Below are positions 12,195 to 25,119 of a stretch of DNA of 64,000 nucleotides, piece by piece (position 1 is the stretch's first letter; the number at the start of each line of letters is the position of its first letter). Under the pieces are notes generated by a model, which did no database searches, was not told the origin of the DNA, and was given only the letters and a program-made list of their open reading frames with translations. Source of the stretch: Rostratula benghalensis. Taxonomy: Eukaryota; Chordata; Aves; Charadriiformes; Rostratulidae. A program made the position numbers and the translations under genes. Location of the stretch: contig VXAI01000645.1 of the NCBI GenBank assembly GCA_013399305.1, positions 65,767 to 129,766 on the forward strand, in the 5' to 3' direction.

Positions 12195-15100
12195 TGTGTA
12201 CCACAAATGTACTTTAATTACTTAAAACCCCCTGAATTTCTTGTTCTCTAGATGTGTATCATCTTTTTCATTTCATCTAAAAAGAAGAACTATCAGGAAA
12301 TTTGAAACTCTGTCTGCCTTGACCCTAGAGCCCTTCCAAATGCCTATTTCATGAACATATTGTACATGGACTTATATTTAGTCAGATGAGGTTTACCAGC
12401 ATCTTTTATGATGACATCCATATTCTTCTGTCTCTACTGGAAATACCTGCTTTGAATTATTGGTTTTATTGTTTTGGTAAACACCAGAAGATTTTTTTTT
12501 TTTCCAGAAGAACACAAAAAAATGGAAATCATTGAACCATAATTTTTATGTTCTCTCCTGGAAACTGTCCAAACTGAGATTTAAGTCAAACCAGCTAACA
12601 TCATGTGAGGTTTTAGCTCCATGAGCTAGGCAACTTCAATTTTCATTGTATGTATTAGTGTACCGCTGTCTGCAGGGGTAACAGTTCTGCTGCTGCTTAA
12701 GTTTTCAGGCCTTTCTTGCAGAATGGTCATGATCTTTCCTAAAAAGTTTGTATTTTATTTATTGCTGATTATGGCTTTCCTTAATCTACAACAAAAATTA
12801 CTTGGTCTGAAAAACCTACCTCTGAGGGAGACATATTGCGATGCACTGCTATTCTGCACTCTAGCAAGATTCTTTGCTGAACTACCTTTCTTTCTGGGTC
12901 ATACCCTAGGTCCTGTGCTAGGCTGCAGAGCCCCCATATGGAATTGAGACAAATGTTTAAGAGGTGTCTCTGTTTCTTTGGCCTCAGAACTATGAGAAAG
13001 TGAGCATGTCCCTTTCAGTCTTTTTACACCAGGGATATGAGGCTAGGCTCAGAAGCTAGTTTTACCAATGGATCTCAAAGTTTTATGATATTCTTACCCA
13101 GGTTGCAAAGCCCTTAAACCCAATTCACAATTTTCAGGTCTTAAAAAGAGCTGTGCTGGGCTAAGCAGCTCCCTTATAACTCTTAAATAGTGTTGCATGA
13201 AACCTAAAATAGCTCACAGAGTTAAAAGGTCTTCCAGAGATACAGCTTCTAATTTTAAGTAAAGGCTGCTGACTACCTTCTCCTTCCTGCCAAGTTATAG
13301 TTTCTTTATTGGCAAATAAACACTAAAAGTTCATTATCAACTCTTCAACAGGCTTGCTGTGCTGGTGTTAGAAAAGACAACGTGCTTCGTTACCACCATT
13401 GTAGCAGAAGTGCTAAAAAATCTGGTTCACTGTTCTATAACTGACTTAGTGGCATTCACTGTAGAAATCAGCTGTAGTTGTTTAGTGAACTGTATTTATT
13501 AGAGGTAAACAGAAATATACAGACATATATATAGGACAGTAAGTCCACACAGACAGTACAACACAAAATCTGGCAGCACTGTGTGTTGGTAATATATCCA
13601 AGTCTACAATGATTGCTGCACACCTACAAGCAGACAAAGCCGTGGCCTCAAGACACTGATGGTCTCAAAGTTCTCATTGCTTAATACTTGTGCTATTCAT
13701 GTGTCTGGACATGCAGTCTAAACTGACAGATGCTTCTTGCTCCTTTCCATCACACCATCAGGGATCATGCAAGGCTAACAAGAAGGCATGCAGCCTTTCA
13801 AGTGTTAGCTGAAAGACCAGACTTTGGCCTCTGTCTTATCACTGTCTGGTTCTTAATCAGGGTGGATGAGCTGAGATCTGCAATTAGATAGCTGTAGGTT
13901 TCCGCTGTGCTAGTCAAACAAAATATTCATGCCTAGTGTGTAACACAGGTCGGCACTAAGCTGCATATTTGCTACAAGCTGGCTATGCTTTTTTTGTGAA
14001 GAAACATTTGGCCTCTTAACTTTGCACACATTGCTGTATGTGTGGAATTTGGCAATGTCTCCTGCACATAGCCTCTTTAGGTCCTCTCAGTTGGCTTCAT
14101 GTAAGTATCTGATTCATCTAACAACTCTGTACAATTTCAGCCTGGTGCAAAGCCAGTTAGAGTCTCTCTAAAACTCTAAAATAAACCAGGCCTTTACATA
14201 GTCTGGTTCGGGCCCTCTTTTCCCTTGTTTCTACTTCTTAATCCTTCAGCCTTTTTGAGGCCGAAAGAATAGCTGCTCGTATCCAGAGCCTAGATTTCAA
14301 GGACATCGTTATCTCTTATTTTCCTGAGATAGAGCCAGAAAAAATGCTGTGGTTGTTGTGTCCAGAATATAAAATGGAGTAGTCACCTACAGAAATGACC
14401 ACCACAGCCTGGGAATGACTAAGAGAAAAGGGAACAACCCATGCCTTGAACTCTCCATGATGCAAGCACTCCTAGGAACACCACAGCAAGTGGATCTAGT
14501 GGTATCACAGAGAGGAGCCAGCGCTCCAGAGATCTGTTTGGTTTTTAGTGTCTGGATGGCCTGAAGACTCCTTATCTTTGTGTGGCCACCAGCTCCCATC
14601 TCTCTGGCTCAGCAGGAGCCCCCCACTTTGCAGGGGATCCCAGAGGTGCTGCACAAGCAACAGAGGTGCCCAAAGCATCAACAGACCCCATGGGATATAT
14701 AGAGACAGGTTTCTTCAACAAAGATGCAAAACTGTCTGGGGTGCTCTGCAGATATACCCAATACATTGAGGGACTGTTTTCTCTTTAAATATTGTCATTC
14801 ACACAAAAACTATTAATAAAAACAATCTGTTGTTCTACAAAGCATGGTGCGGGAATTAGGAACTTCTAAGGCTGGAAAAGTTTATTTCATATTCTGCCAC
14901 AGAGATTTGATGTAAATTTGGGTAAGCAGTGTAGTTGAAGAGGGAATTTATATGCTGACTCCTATGGACAGGATTTGACCACAGCCTTTGTCTTTGGAGG
15001 AAGTTTCCCTCCTCTGAGTCAGTCTCTTTAGAGGGCTCAGTATGAATTTATGGGTGATGTTTTAGGCATTCACATTAAACAGCTCTAGCCCAATTCCTTG

Positions 15101-18100
15101 TAAATAATAATAGGTGTTTTGAGTATAAATGCAGTAATAAAGCTTACATTTTAAGAGCTACCTGGGACTTTGCCAAATAAATAGACCTTACACACTTAAC
15201 TGTTGACCATACTGAATTTTCAGAGAGGCCAAAAATGAAGAAAAACACCCCCAGAAAACAAATCTATGCTAGGTCAGGCAGAGAAAAAGAGGTTTTTAAG
15301 TTGCAATACAGAGTCTCAGCAGACAGTTAACATGCTGCTCTTGTCTCTATCAAGAAACCTGACTACGTAGAGGTAAGCATCCTGTTTTATTTCCAGGGCT
15401 CACTAAAGCTGTGATGAATGCATATCTGGAATATATTTCTTCTTGTGTGAACAGACTACATATCACTATCATTAATAGTAACTCAGCACGTTTATCACAG
15501 TGCATTTCAAGGAGGTGGCAAAACACACAGGTTACTGTTCTAATTCTGCAATAAGTCATGAAACTATCAACATACTCATTGTTTTTAGCGCAGATTTCAT
15601 ATTTCAGAAGCTTTTTTCTCCCGTAGAAATGGCTTATGAAACACGTACTACAAATATATTTGAATGCCATGCCTGAGTCTTGGTAGCATTCCTGCATATC
15701 AGCTCAAAGCAAAGAGTATTTCTTCACTCAAATGTGTTGTGTTGACTGAATAATGTGTTAGTGCAGTCAAGAATACAGTGTTTGTCATCCCTGACACTTT
15801 GAGAAGATATTTGTTCAAAATGAGTTCAGCCTAGTTCTGCAAAATATTTGTTGCTAGGCTCATATTCACCATTTGTAGGTAAGGTTGGATGCCTCTATTC
15901 TTTTTAAATTTGTTCTTTCTATCTCACTGTTTAGGAGCCTCACTGTTTTCAGCATCCAGATTTCATATCAGTAAGAGGTAATTACCTCCCTGAGAAAATC
16001 CCCTCTTCTCCTGATTGAGGCCGTGTCACTGCAGCAGAAATGTTATTCAGCAGCCACTAGGCATCCTTGGTGGTGACATCTGTTTGGTTGTCTGGTGAGG
16101 GATTGAGGTATAATCACTCATATAGGTGTTGAATAGTATTGGCTTCCTGACAGACCGTCAGAATAGCCATAGCAGTGGTTTCAAAAACAGCCTGCTTGTT
16201 TCTGCCACCCAGTGAAAGGCTGTGATGTCTGGATATCAGTTTTACTTTAAGTATTGCACAAAGCAGGACAAGAAATTACTTCCAAGACAGCAAAATATGA
16301 CAACAAGGAAAAAAAAAAAGAAAAGAATAAAAATGCTTTGCCTATCAGATTTTTTCTTACTGATTTGTGAATCCTCAGATGACTAACTCACCTACAGCAC
16401 CACTAATAAAGAGTTAAATCTTCCCTTCTTCTCTGGATTTCCTAAATGGATTACGTATCATTGCCTAAGATTTAGATGAAGGTACGGCAGAGCTTGCAAC
16501 TCCATTGTTATCAGTTAGTGAATAAAAGATGAAGATTAGCATGATTAAAGAGAAGTGAAACAGGGGTTCAGCAGTATTAACTCAAGGGAGTAATTCTCCT
16601 GGACACTACTGGGACTGTCACCATGACTAAGGACAGAAGAATTATGCTCTAAGGAAAGCAAAAAAGCAGAGCCTGTCTAACCAGTCTCCCCAGGGAATGG
16701 GACTGATTACAGGGCATTCTGTTTTCTCCTCTTTTATGGGCATAGGCAGCCACCTGGAAAACATTTGAGGGAACCAAAGCAACTAGCATCATATCTAATG
16801 TAACAGTTCAGGCTAGCAGATGATGAAGATTATGGTTTAGGGGTTGCAGAGCTGAGAGTAGAAAAAGGGGCAGAGACACTGAGGTTTTCTGTCTCCTTAT
16901 AGGTCCACAGAAAAGAAATAAAGGGCTGGGACACTTCATTTTCACCCAGAGAAGAGAATATGGACAAAAAAAAAAAAGACCCCAAGCAACTGAAGCAGGG
17001 GTTTGGTGGGTGTAACCTTGACAGGAAAGGGTGCAAGAGAAATATGGGGGATTCATCTCACCTACCTGTAGACACTACACTACGGATGGCTATACCTGAC
17101 TGAGTCATCCAGGCTCCCTCTAGAGTCAGTAGGAACAGTTGGTTGTGGAGTACAATTCTTCTTGACCTCAAGTAAAATACTGAAATGTGTGACATTAATT
17201 GTGCCCCACAAGTGCCTATTTCTCCACTTTAACAGCACAGAGCTGCTCCAATGTGGCTGTGCAAACCATAGATGAAGAAACTTGGAGGCATGGATCACCC
17301 CTTGAGGTTTCAGTGGGACAGCCCAAGCAAGATGCTCCAGACACCCACTCCAACACTGCCCTGCACCCAGAAGGGCAGCGCTCTCCCCGCTCAGCTCTCC
17401 ATGGGCAGAGGTGGAGGAAATCTGTACCTAACCCAGCACCTCCCCGGAAACTTTAACGTGGATCTTTACTACCCCTTGCTCAGTACCTCCATTTCTGCAA
17501 GCCATATTTAGAGGAAAACAAAGCTAAAGAAAAAATGTGGTTCCTTGTTGATTATTGGGCAATAAAACACTTTAAAATATAAAAAGGAGCTTATAAGTAA
17601 AACAGCGTATCAGTACCCATTTTCCAAAATTAACATAATTTATTTACACATAGACCTATGTAAGCAACTGCCTCAGTTGCTATAAAAGAGGCTGATTTCC
17701 AACCACAGCCTAGAAAGAAACACTTTTTCAGTCAGTTACCTCTGCCTCCTTCCAATGGTTTCCCTGCAAGCCTTGCCTAATGAGCTCTCCAGACTTGCTG
17801 CAGGCAGAACACTTGACTGGATTGGTGTCCAGACTCCAGAGCTGCTGGACTTGAAAAAGTACAATAGGATCTTAAAACAAGGAAACTCAACCTACAGCAG
17901 ATAGCTAGCAGGACATATTTATTGCAGAAGCAGAGTTAGGATCCATTAGGGTCTGTGCTTTTAGATCACTGTATTGAGAAGACTAAAGAAATGGCAGATG
18001 ATCTGTTATTTACCAGATGTTATGAACAGCATAGACAGTACCATAGACTTCCAGAAATGGAAATATAAACCATAAGAAAATTATTCTGCCTTTGGTAATA

Positions 18101-19119
18101 AGAAAGCTGAAAAAAAAATTGCATTCTGACACCATTTCTGAAGGTATTTCTGGCTACACAACTTTATGTCAGACAAAAACAAGACATTACAGGGCCCTTG
18201 AAGTAAAACTACCTGATGGTACCATTAAGGAAGATATTATGCTTTTTTTGCTGACCTTTTCTCTAGCTCTTGAGTTTAGACTTATCTGCTGCATAATGCC
18301 AGAACATTTTGAGTTACACAGTTCAGATGTGTTTTTTGTGACTGATACAAAGCTTCTGTAAGCCATAAAAAAACTGGTGAAGCTGAGATGACAAGGAAGA
18401 AAACTCTTACATGATGCTTTAAGAAGGTTGCATTTTGATGCACTGTGGATGTTACTTTCCTTTCAGTGTTTGTTTAAAAAAATAAATAAGGAAGCTGTGA
18501 TTATTTGAGCTTTGTTTTACCACATATTTAGCAAGAACTTAAGAGCCAAAAGGTACATTTACTCCAGTCCCCTTGTTTCTGTAAGAGGCAGTAGCATAAG
18601 GTTGTTTCAGCCTGAAAAGGAACTAAAGAACCAGAGAATTAGTTTTTCTGCCTTAAAGGGAACAGGACTATTTTAATAGGTGGTATTTCCAGAGAGGAAA
18701 TGAAAATACGTAGTAATGCTTTTTATTGTTGACAAGCCATAAAGGAGAATATCACCCTCTGAATATTCGGATCTTAAAAGGCATATTGGAAATTGTGCGC
18801 TCCAGCCTTGCCTTCCTGCCTCCCAGCCATCAGCAGCCTGGGGACTGTCTTAGCTGGAGGTCACACCCATACTGCTGCATTTAAAAACCAGTCTAATCCC
18901 TCACCAGTTTATATTTTTGGCTTTCTGTATTTCCTGTGGCCAAGAGTTTTACAATGTATGTGTTATTTGAAAAAGTGCTTTCTTTTGTTAGGTTTAAGTC
19001 TGCTGACTAGTATTTTTGTATGACCTGTGGCACATGTTGTCAATATATGTTGTCCCTGCAACTTCTCTCTGGTAAACCTGATTTTATAGACCTCCATTGT
19101 ATTTCCCCTTACTCACTGC

Positions 19120-19640
19120 TTGAAAAGTCAGACCTTGTTTTGTCTCTCTTCCAGAAAACGCCATTCAATAATCTTATTTTTTTTGCCCTTTTCTGTACTT
19201 TTTCTAGCTCTACTCTATCATTTTTGAATAGTGGGATCAAAACTGCACGTAGGATTGAAGAAATGGGTGCACCATTGATTTCTACCAGAGGTATAATATT
19301 TTCTGTTCTGCTTTTCTCTCTGTTCTTATTCTGAAAATTCAGATGGTGCTGTTTCCTCTTTCGACCATTAGGCACTGAGCTGATATTTTCCAAGAGCATT
19401 CACAATGAGTCTAAAATCTCTTTCCTGAGGGTTATTAGGTAATTTAGAGGCTCTTGAAGTGTACAGGCAGTTCAAGTTGTTTTTCTCACGTGCACTAAAC
19501 TTAGTGGAACTGAATTTAATCTTATATTTAACCACTTGGATGGTCAGTGTTGTGATCCACCTGCAACTTCTCATACTCTGCTTAGAAATGACTTTGCCAT
19601 CTCACTATCCACCTCAATTTTCTGCTGCTCCATCTGTAAG
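19120..19640 (-). mobile_element. Ancient CR1-type LINE relic, minus strand
   Basis: Although heavily diverged, this stretch follows the reverse complement of amniote CR1-type ORF2 in order. From left to right it has CTTTTCTGTACTTTTTCTAG, AGTGGGATCAAAACTGCACG, GGTGCACCATTGATTTCTAC, TGAGCTGATATTTTC, CACAATGAGTCTAAAATCTC, then GACTTTGCCATCTCACTATC. On the minus strand the translation includes LFKNDRVELEKVQKRAKK, equivalent to the FKKDxxxLExVQRRATK block after the RT core. It is much older than the avian CR1 copies nearby and has many indels. The limits are approximate, and related sequence may extend rightward toward 19800. Confidence 0.72.
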
Positions 19641-21025
19641 ACCTATCAATCTTTGTCTAATAGTGCAGTTAATTTTTGTACTAGCACAGCTTATCTGAGG
19701 TCATATTTTCTTGACATAAATTGCTTCAAGGATTCCTTTAATGTACCTTGTTTTATAGAGTTACTTTGTCATCATTGTGGATGCTTGGTCTTTTGAGACC
19801 AGGACAGAAAACAGTAGATCTGTACTGATTAGAACATTTTTTTCTTTCAGTACTTTCTCCTTTTATTTTTTTTTTAGTCTCACCCTCTTTTATTTTAAAT
19901 TTTAAGTTGCTATTTTATGGGCTAGTACCATGAAATATAAAATAATAATATGGCTATAAAACCCATTAGTCTGTGAAATAGATAGTGCATTTGATAAAGA
20001 GGAAAGGGAGTTAAATAACAATAGACTGCTTGTCAGAAAGCAACTAAATGATGACAGTGAAGGGTCTTCTATAAACTGCTTCTTGCACCAAAGTTGAAAA
20101 AGTTATACAGGGAAAACAGACTGCAGCCTACCCTCCAGACATCACCTACACACACACACAAAATTCTTCAGAAGCTGCATAACTTTACAACTTGCATTTG
20201 TTTCTTTCTTCATTGTTCACAAGAATAAGAAGATGTTTGATTTATGACTTTGGATTTAAACTGTGTAAATATATCCAAATTCTATAAGAATATGATTTTT
20301 CCAGTCAAAAACTTCTTCCAGATGCACTAGGACTTACCTGAAACATGCCTTTCTTAACAAATCAAAATTTGCAGGAGCTTTTCAAAACTGAAATGCTCTT
20401 TGTTTGCTCTTCTTGCTGCTGTTCTCTTCTTGTCAGCTCTGGAGAATTTTTGAAAACTTCTATCTCCTTGACTCTGATGTAGATTACAGAGTGGGAGGTT
20501 TTGGTACTGCGAAAACAAAGTCATTGCTTGCCTACACTATAATGAAAGCTGCTGCATGAAACATGACTATCATAAGTGATGATGGTTTTATCTGAAGCAT
20601 TTGGTTTTATATTTAATTTTAGTGACTGTACTGATTATAAAATAAAGAGTTCAATCCTAATGATATGTATGTATTCATTAGGGAAAACACTTTATTCACT
20701 TGCACTGTTCCCTTCTGCACTGACATTTCTGAATCAAATAATAGCTATGAAATGTTTGGTCTGATATTATTCTTGCTGGGCAAATTAGGAATAGCTCAAG
20801 AGAAACCAATATAATCCTAGTTTATCTCTCTGTCTGTCCATACACATTCCCATTCCTGTTTTTTGCTTACTTTCTCAATTCTACTCCCCACTACAACTGG
20901 CCTTAGGACAATTTTTGTATGCCTATGACTAGAAAAAATAAATACTCTCAAGTCTTTCTAGGGAAAACATATGTAGCACAACAACAAGGAGAGAGGGCAG
21001 TCTCACGAGGAGGCATAGTAGGTTA
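19641..21025. other. Noncoding sequence, no gene recognised
   Basis: The left part, to about 19800, may be a further degraded piece of the ancient LINE. A short (AC)n run lies at 20148-20161. Nothing else was identified. Confidence 0.55.
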
Positions 21026-21157
21026 ACAAGCTGGGGAGGGCTTTGAGCAACCTGGTCCAGTGGGAGGTGTCCCTGCCCATGGCAGGGGTGTTGGAACTTG
21101 ATGATCTTTAAGGTCCCTTCCAACTCTAATCATTCTATGATTCTATGACTCTATGAG
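21026..21157 (+). mobile_element. CR1 LINE 3' end, plus strand
   Basis: This short CR1 fragment holds the last coding bases and the 3' UTR. It contains GAGGGCTTTGAGCAACCTGG, GGGAGGTGTCCCTGCCCATG and GATCTTTAAGGTCCCTTCC. It ends with three copies of the 8-base tail unit, ATTCTATG at 21132 and 21140 and ACTCTATG at 21148. The clean tail shows orientation and exact terminus. It is strongly 5'-truncated and has no coding capacity. Confidence 0.95.
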
Positions 21158-21680
21158 TGTTTCATTCTAGTCCAAATGAGCTTCCTCTGCAAATGGCATC
21201 ATCCAATTCGCACTTGTATACAATTGATTCTACCTCATCTTCCCTGTTCAGTAGTGAATATTTTTTTCAGGGCTGATACAGTTTTCCCCCTATAAAGTGT
21301 TTTCAAAAGTTTCTTCATTGTGAATATCATGTTTTTAACAGTGTGCATCTCTCTCTTCTTAATTTAGTCCAGAGCATGGCCCCAGAATCCTCTTCTCTTT
21401 CACTGCCTCTTCTTGTTATTCCATACTTTTATACTTTTCTTGTAGCTCCAGTTTCTGAATTATATAGCTATAAAAAGATACCATCTTCTATGCAAAAAAA
21501 ACCAAGCAAAATTTTTAATCAATCATACCTGAATTCAGTTTGTTTCTAATTTAACATGTTAAGATGTCAAAATTTCTAAAGCTCACAACTGTTTTTTTCC
21601 CAGCCAGCATATTTTAATACTTATTTGTAAAGCAAATTTCATAATTCTGAGAAGAAGGTAAAGATATTGAAAAAGGTTGT
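21158..21680. other. Noncoding spacer between two CR1 fragments
   Basis: About 520 bases of A+T-rich sequence between a plus-strand and a minus-strand CR1. No gene or repeat was recognised. Confidence 0.6.
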
Positions 21681-22155
21681 AGAATCATAGAATGGTTTGC
21701 ATTGGAAGCGACCATTAAGGGTCATCTAATCCAACAGCTCCCTGAAGCAGGACATCTTCAACTAGATCAGTTTTCTGAGAGGCCTGTGCAACCTGACCTT
21801 GAATGTTTCCAGGGATGGGTCATTTACCACATCCCTGGGCAACCTCTCCCAGTGTTTCACCGTCCTCAGTGTAAAATATTTCTTCCTTATATCTAGTTTG
21901 AATCTACACTCTTTTATTTTAAAACCTTTACTCATCACAACAGGCCCTGCTAAAAAGTCTGCCCCCATCTTTTTTATAAGTCACTTTTAAGTATTGAAAG
22001 GCCACAGTTAAGGTTCCTCTGGAGCCTTCTCTTCTCCAGGCTGAACAATCCCAGCTCTCTTAGCTCATCTTCACAGGAGAGGTGCTCCAGCCCTCTCATC
22101 ATCTTTGTGGCCCTCATTTGGACCCTCTTCAAATTGTTTGTGTCTTTTTTGGACC
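21681..22155 (-). mobile_element. CR1 LINE, 5'-truncated, minus strand
   Basis: The element starts at its 3' end with AGAATCATAGAATGGTTTGC, the reverse complement of a CR1 tail. It runs through the 3' UTR (CATCTAATCCAACAGCTCCC) and the ORF2 C-terminal region (GGAGCCTTCTCTTCTCCAGG, GGTGCTCCAGCCCTCTCATC), then fades near GTTTGTGTCTTTTTTGGACC. The divergence from the usual CR1 words is moderate, with several substitutions in otherwise invariant phrases, so it looks older than the copies at 21026 and 23420. The right boundary is the 5' truncation point and is uncertain by perhaps 20 bases. Confidence 0.93.
21762..21968 (-). pseudogene. CR1 ORF2 C-terminal remnant
   Basis: The minus-strand frame contains FKLDIRKKYFTLRTVKHWER followed by LPRDVVNDPSLETFKVRL, which is the extreme C-terminus of CR1 reverse transcriptase ORF2. 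The preceding [13 protein letters not shown] region is present in the DNA at about 22010-22045 but in a disrupted frame. No catalytic residues remain, and the apparent start Met is internal to the ancestral protein. It is a decayed fragment inside the CR1 insertion with no likely product. Confidence 0.9.
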
Positions 22156-23415
22156 TAGTTAGAAATTAATTATTATAGAACTTCATTCTCAACCATCAAG
22201 AATTTTGCAATTTTTACTGTCCTACCTGAAAGGATTCTAAATCCAAACCTCCTGAATTCTCAGGAAGGATATTTTTCTAGTTGACAGGGAAATCATGAGC
22301 TCTAACCCATAATTTTATTATAAGATGCTGAGTGTTAAGCTTCTTAATGAACACAAAGGTTCTCACACTACAGTATGAAGCTTTTTTTGTTTTATCCTTC
22401 AACTTCAGAGAACAAAAATTTCTTTTTTAGAAGATAAGAAACACAGAGGGCTTTTTTCATCAGATCAAAAGGCTTGAAGTACTTAATACTATCCCTTCTT
22501 TGTCTGTAGAAATTTGTCTGAGGCACTGCTCTCTTTCATAGGGCACTGTTACTTTTTTCCATAGTGGGATAGCTTCCCAAAATGTACTTCCAGTTTTCCA
22601 TTTAAGAGATGTGTTGGATGAGTAGATTCTGTAGCTGCTACAGCTATTTATTGTTTTCCTGGATGTGGATCATGTTTCTTTTGTTGCCTATAAGAAAGCA
22701 GTCATGGAAAGAGATAATCTCATCACTTAATATTTATGAATGGGTAGTTTTCTTTTAATGGTGAAATCGATACTTGTCCCTAGAACACTTTGTTTTACTT
22801 CTAAAGCAGAACAATGAGTAGGATTGCCAGATAGCTTTTCAGATTCCATAACTGAAAAATATCTCCTTATTAGCTCTTTTTTTATCTAATCTTTTGTATT
22901 CTGCTCTTGAGCCAGTTACAGTGTTCAGGAGAGGTCATTGAGTACGTCTGTAGTTTTATCATATTCTTCTCCTTGATTGTGCAATTGATTTTAAGACCTA
23001 TTCCATATTTCACTGCAGCTTATACATATAGATGTGTCTATGGATGTGTGCATCTGTGTGTGTTTATTTATGGAATTGTCAATCTGCACTGAATTGCCTG
23101 TGACGTAGACAGATTTATTTATCTGGTTACTTGGAGCATAGTTTCAAAATAATTGCCAGGTGAGATTGAGTTTTTATTGCTAGTCCTCTCTGTTTCACAG
23201 TTTTGCTGAAGTGGTTTAATTATCAGCTATTAGAGGTGATAATTCATGCACCAAATCTGAAGAGCACTTTAAAAAAAAACCCTCAGTGTGCCATCAATGC
23301 TAGAGAGAAGAGTTTTGCATGCTATATATACACCTTAAACTTGTTTTTAGCTTAGCCAAAAAGACAGAGTGTAAAGTTGCCACTTTGGGATTATTTTTTT
23401 ATTTTGGTCATTTTG
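22156..23415. other. Noncoding sequence, no gene recognised
   Basis: A+T-rich unique DNA with T-runs. A near-perfect palindrome (CTGTAGC, T, GCTACAG) lies at 22629-22643. No repeat family or gene was recognised. Confidence 0.6.
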
Positions 23416-23419
23416 TCCT

Positions 23420-24300
23420 GTGATCTTTTCAAGGGGCTGGTGGCTGATGGGCTGTGTGATATCACAGATGGGATCAAGTGCACCCCCAGCAAATTTGCCG
23501 ATGACACTAAGCCTGATGGTGCAATCAACACACTGGAGGGAAGGGATGCCATTCAGAGGGACCTGGACAGGCTTGAGAGGTGGACTCATGCAAATCGCAT
23601 GAAGTTCAACCAAGCCAAGTGCAGGGTCCTGCACTTGGGATGTGGCAATCCCAAGCACAAATACAGGTTGGGTGGAGAATGGCTGGAGAGCAGCCCTGAG
23701 GAGAAGGACTTGGGAGTGCTCATGAATGAGAAGTTCAACATGAGCTGGCAGTGCACATTGGCAGCCCAGAAAGCCAACCACATCCCGGGCTGCATCAAAA
23801 AAGCGTCGCCAGCAGGTCACGGGAGGTGATTCTACCCCTCTATTATGCTCTCATGAGACCCCACCTGGAGAACTGTGTCCAGCTCTGGAGTCCTCAACAT
23901 AGAAAAGACATGGAACTGTTGGAACAGGTCCAGTGGAGGGCCACGAGGATGATCAGAGGGATGGAGCACCTCTCCTACGACAACCGGCTGAGGGAGCTGG
24001 GCTTGTTCATCCTGGAGAAGAGAAGGCTCCAGGGAGACCTTATAACAGCCTTCCAGTATCTGAAGAGAGCCTACAGGAGAGTTGGAGAGGGACACTTTGT
24101 CAGGAAGTGTAGTGGCAGGACAAGGGGTAATGGCTTTAAATAGGAAGAGGGGAGACTTAGATTAGATACCAGAAAGAAATTCCTTCCTGTGAGGGTGGTG
24201 AGCCACTGGAATGGGTTGCCAGAGAAGCTGTGGATGCCCCATCCCCGCAAGTGTTCAAGGCCAGGCTGGATGGGACTTTGAGCGACCTGGTCTGGTGAGA
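23420..24300 (+). pseudogene. CR1 ORF2 reverse transcriptase fragment with FADD motif, frameshifted
   Basis: The frame open from 23377 gives [20 protein letters not shown], where FADD at 23494-23505 is the LINE equivalent of the YxDD metal-binding motif of reverse transcriptases. It continues with [19 protein letters not shown] and [19 protein letters not shown]. The frame shifts in an A-run at 23797-23802, where one base appears to be missing. It resumes in the frame of 23751 as [20 protein letters not shown] and LRELGLFILEKRRLQGDLI. A TAG at 24141-24143 interrupts GFK-EEGRLRLDTRKKF, after which homology continues briefly before a second frameshift. Endonuclease and N-terminal RT motifs are missing. 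The copy could not encode an active enzyme. Confidence 0.94.
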
Positions 24301-24390
24301 GGTGTCCCTGCCCAAAGCAGGGGGGTTGGAACTTGATGATCTTTAAGGTCCCTTCCAACTTTAACCATTCTGTGATTCTATGATACAATG
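23420..24390 (+). mobile_element. CR1 LINE, 5'-truncated, plus strand, with RT palm motif
   Basis: The longest CR1 copy in the window, about 970 bases. It runs from just before the RT catalytic motif through the C-terminus and 3' UTR. It ends at the 8-base tail: ATTCTGTG at 24367, ATTCTATG at 24375 and ATACAATG at 24383. UTR phrases include GCGACCTGGTCTGGTGAGAG and GATCTTTAAGGTCCCTTCC. Its wording is close to the general avian CR1 pattern, so it looks one of the younger copies here. The left limit is approximate because the first 40 bases no longer read as CR1 protein with confidence. The element is inactive: 5'-truncated, frameshifted and with in-frame stops. Confidence 0.95.
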
Positions 24391-25119
24391 GTGCTGCAGT
24401 GGAGACGCAGGCACCCTGCCACAATACCTGGTGGCTCATGTCTACCAGCCAGTCACCGAGCTTTGGGGCAGGGGATGTTGCTGATGGTGCCTGGCAAAAT
24501 ACAGCCTGTGTAGTACTAAGGCTTTACATAGGTGCTTTACACCTACCAGGGTGCCTACATACAGTGTGCTGACCCTTAAACACTCCTTCAAAGAAAAATT
24601 ACTGAAAGAAGGTGTGTAGCTGAAGCTACACATATGGGGAAAACCAAAGGAAACTGAGTCCAATGGGAAGGTCATTATGAGGAATAAACAAAAGAGCAGA
24701 AAGGTAACTGTACTTGGAAAAATAGTTTGAAATTATGGCATCGAGGACTACATGTCTTCTGTGGAACTATGTTAGCCTGATGCTGATGAATTTGTATAGA
24801 TGCAATGCCATGATCTTGTGGGCTTGGTCTGTGTCTGTTGTGGGGTGTTGACAACATTCAGTACATTGATGAGAGAATACTTGTAAATAATTACCATTCT
24901 TTTGTCAAAGCAGAATGTCATTGTAGCCAAGACTCCTCAAAACAGGATGGCTCAGCACCTTTTCTGTTTGGTTTTATGAAGGTGTATGTAACCTGAAGTT
25001 ACTCACAATTCCTGCTTTCCTACATTGTTTCTTTTTGTGATTTTCTCTGTTTACAAAACGAAAAATTATTTTGAGAGCTAAGAACCAGGGGAGGAGGGGC
25101 CGTGGTCTTTGTATATTAC

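Larger units (their letters stand above)
8478..19100. other. Noncoding unique sequence, no gene recognised
   Basis: No recognisable gene or young transposon was found in this stretch. Content worth noting: a 24-base A-run at 9976-9999, an A15 at 10305-10319, an (AG)n tract at 11352-11388, an A15 at 11622-11636, a T-rich tract at 11754-11772 and a T12 at 12492-12503. An open frame follows an acceptor-like site at 11781-12194. Other open frames, such as 15350-15697 on the minus strand, match nothing I recognise and are of chance length. Confidence 0.65.

Noticed and set aside
15350..15697. 115-codon open frame, minus strand
   Set aside because: No recognisable product and no supporting signals.
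23347..23820. 157-codon open frame, minus strand
   Set aside because: It is the antisense shadow of the CR1 reverse transcriptase remnant on the plus strand.
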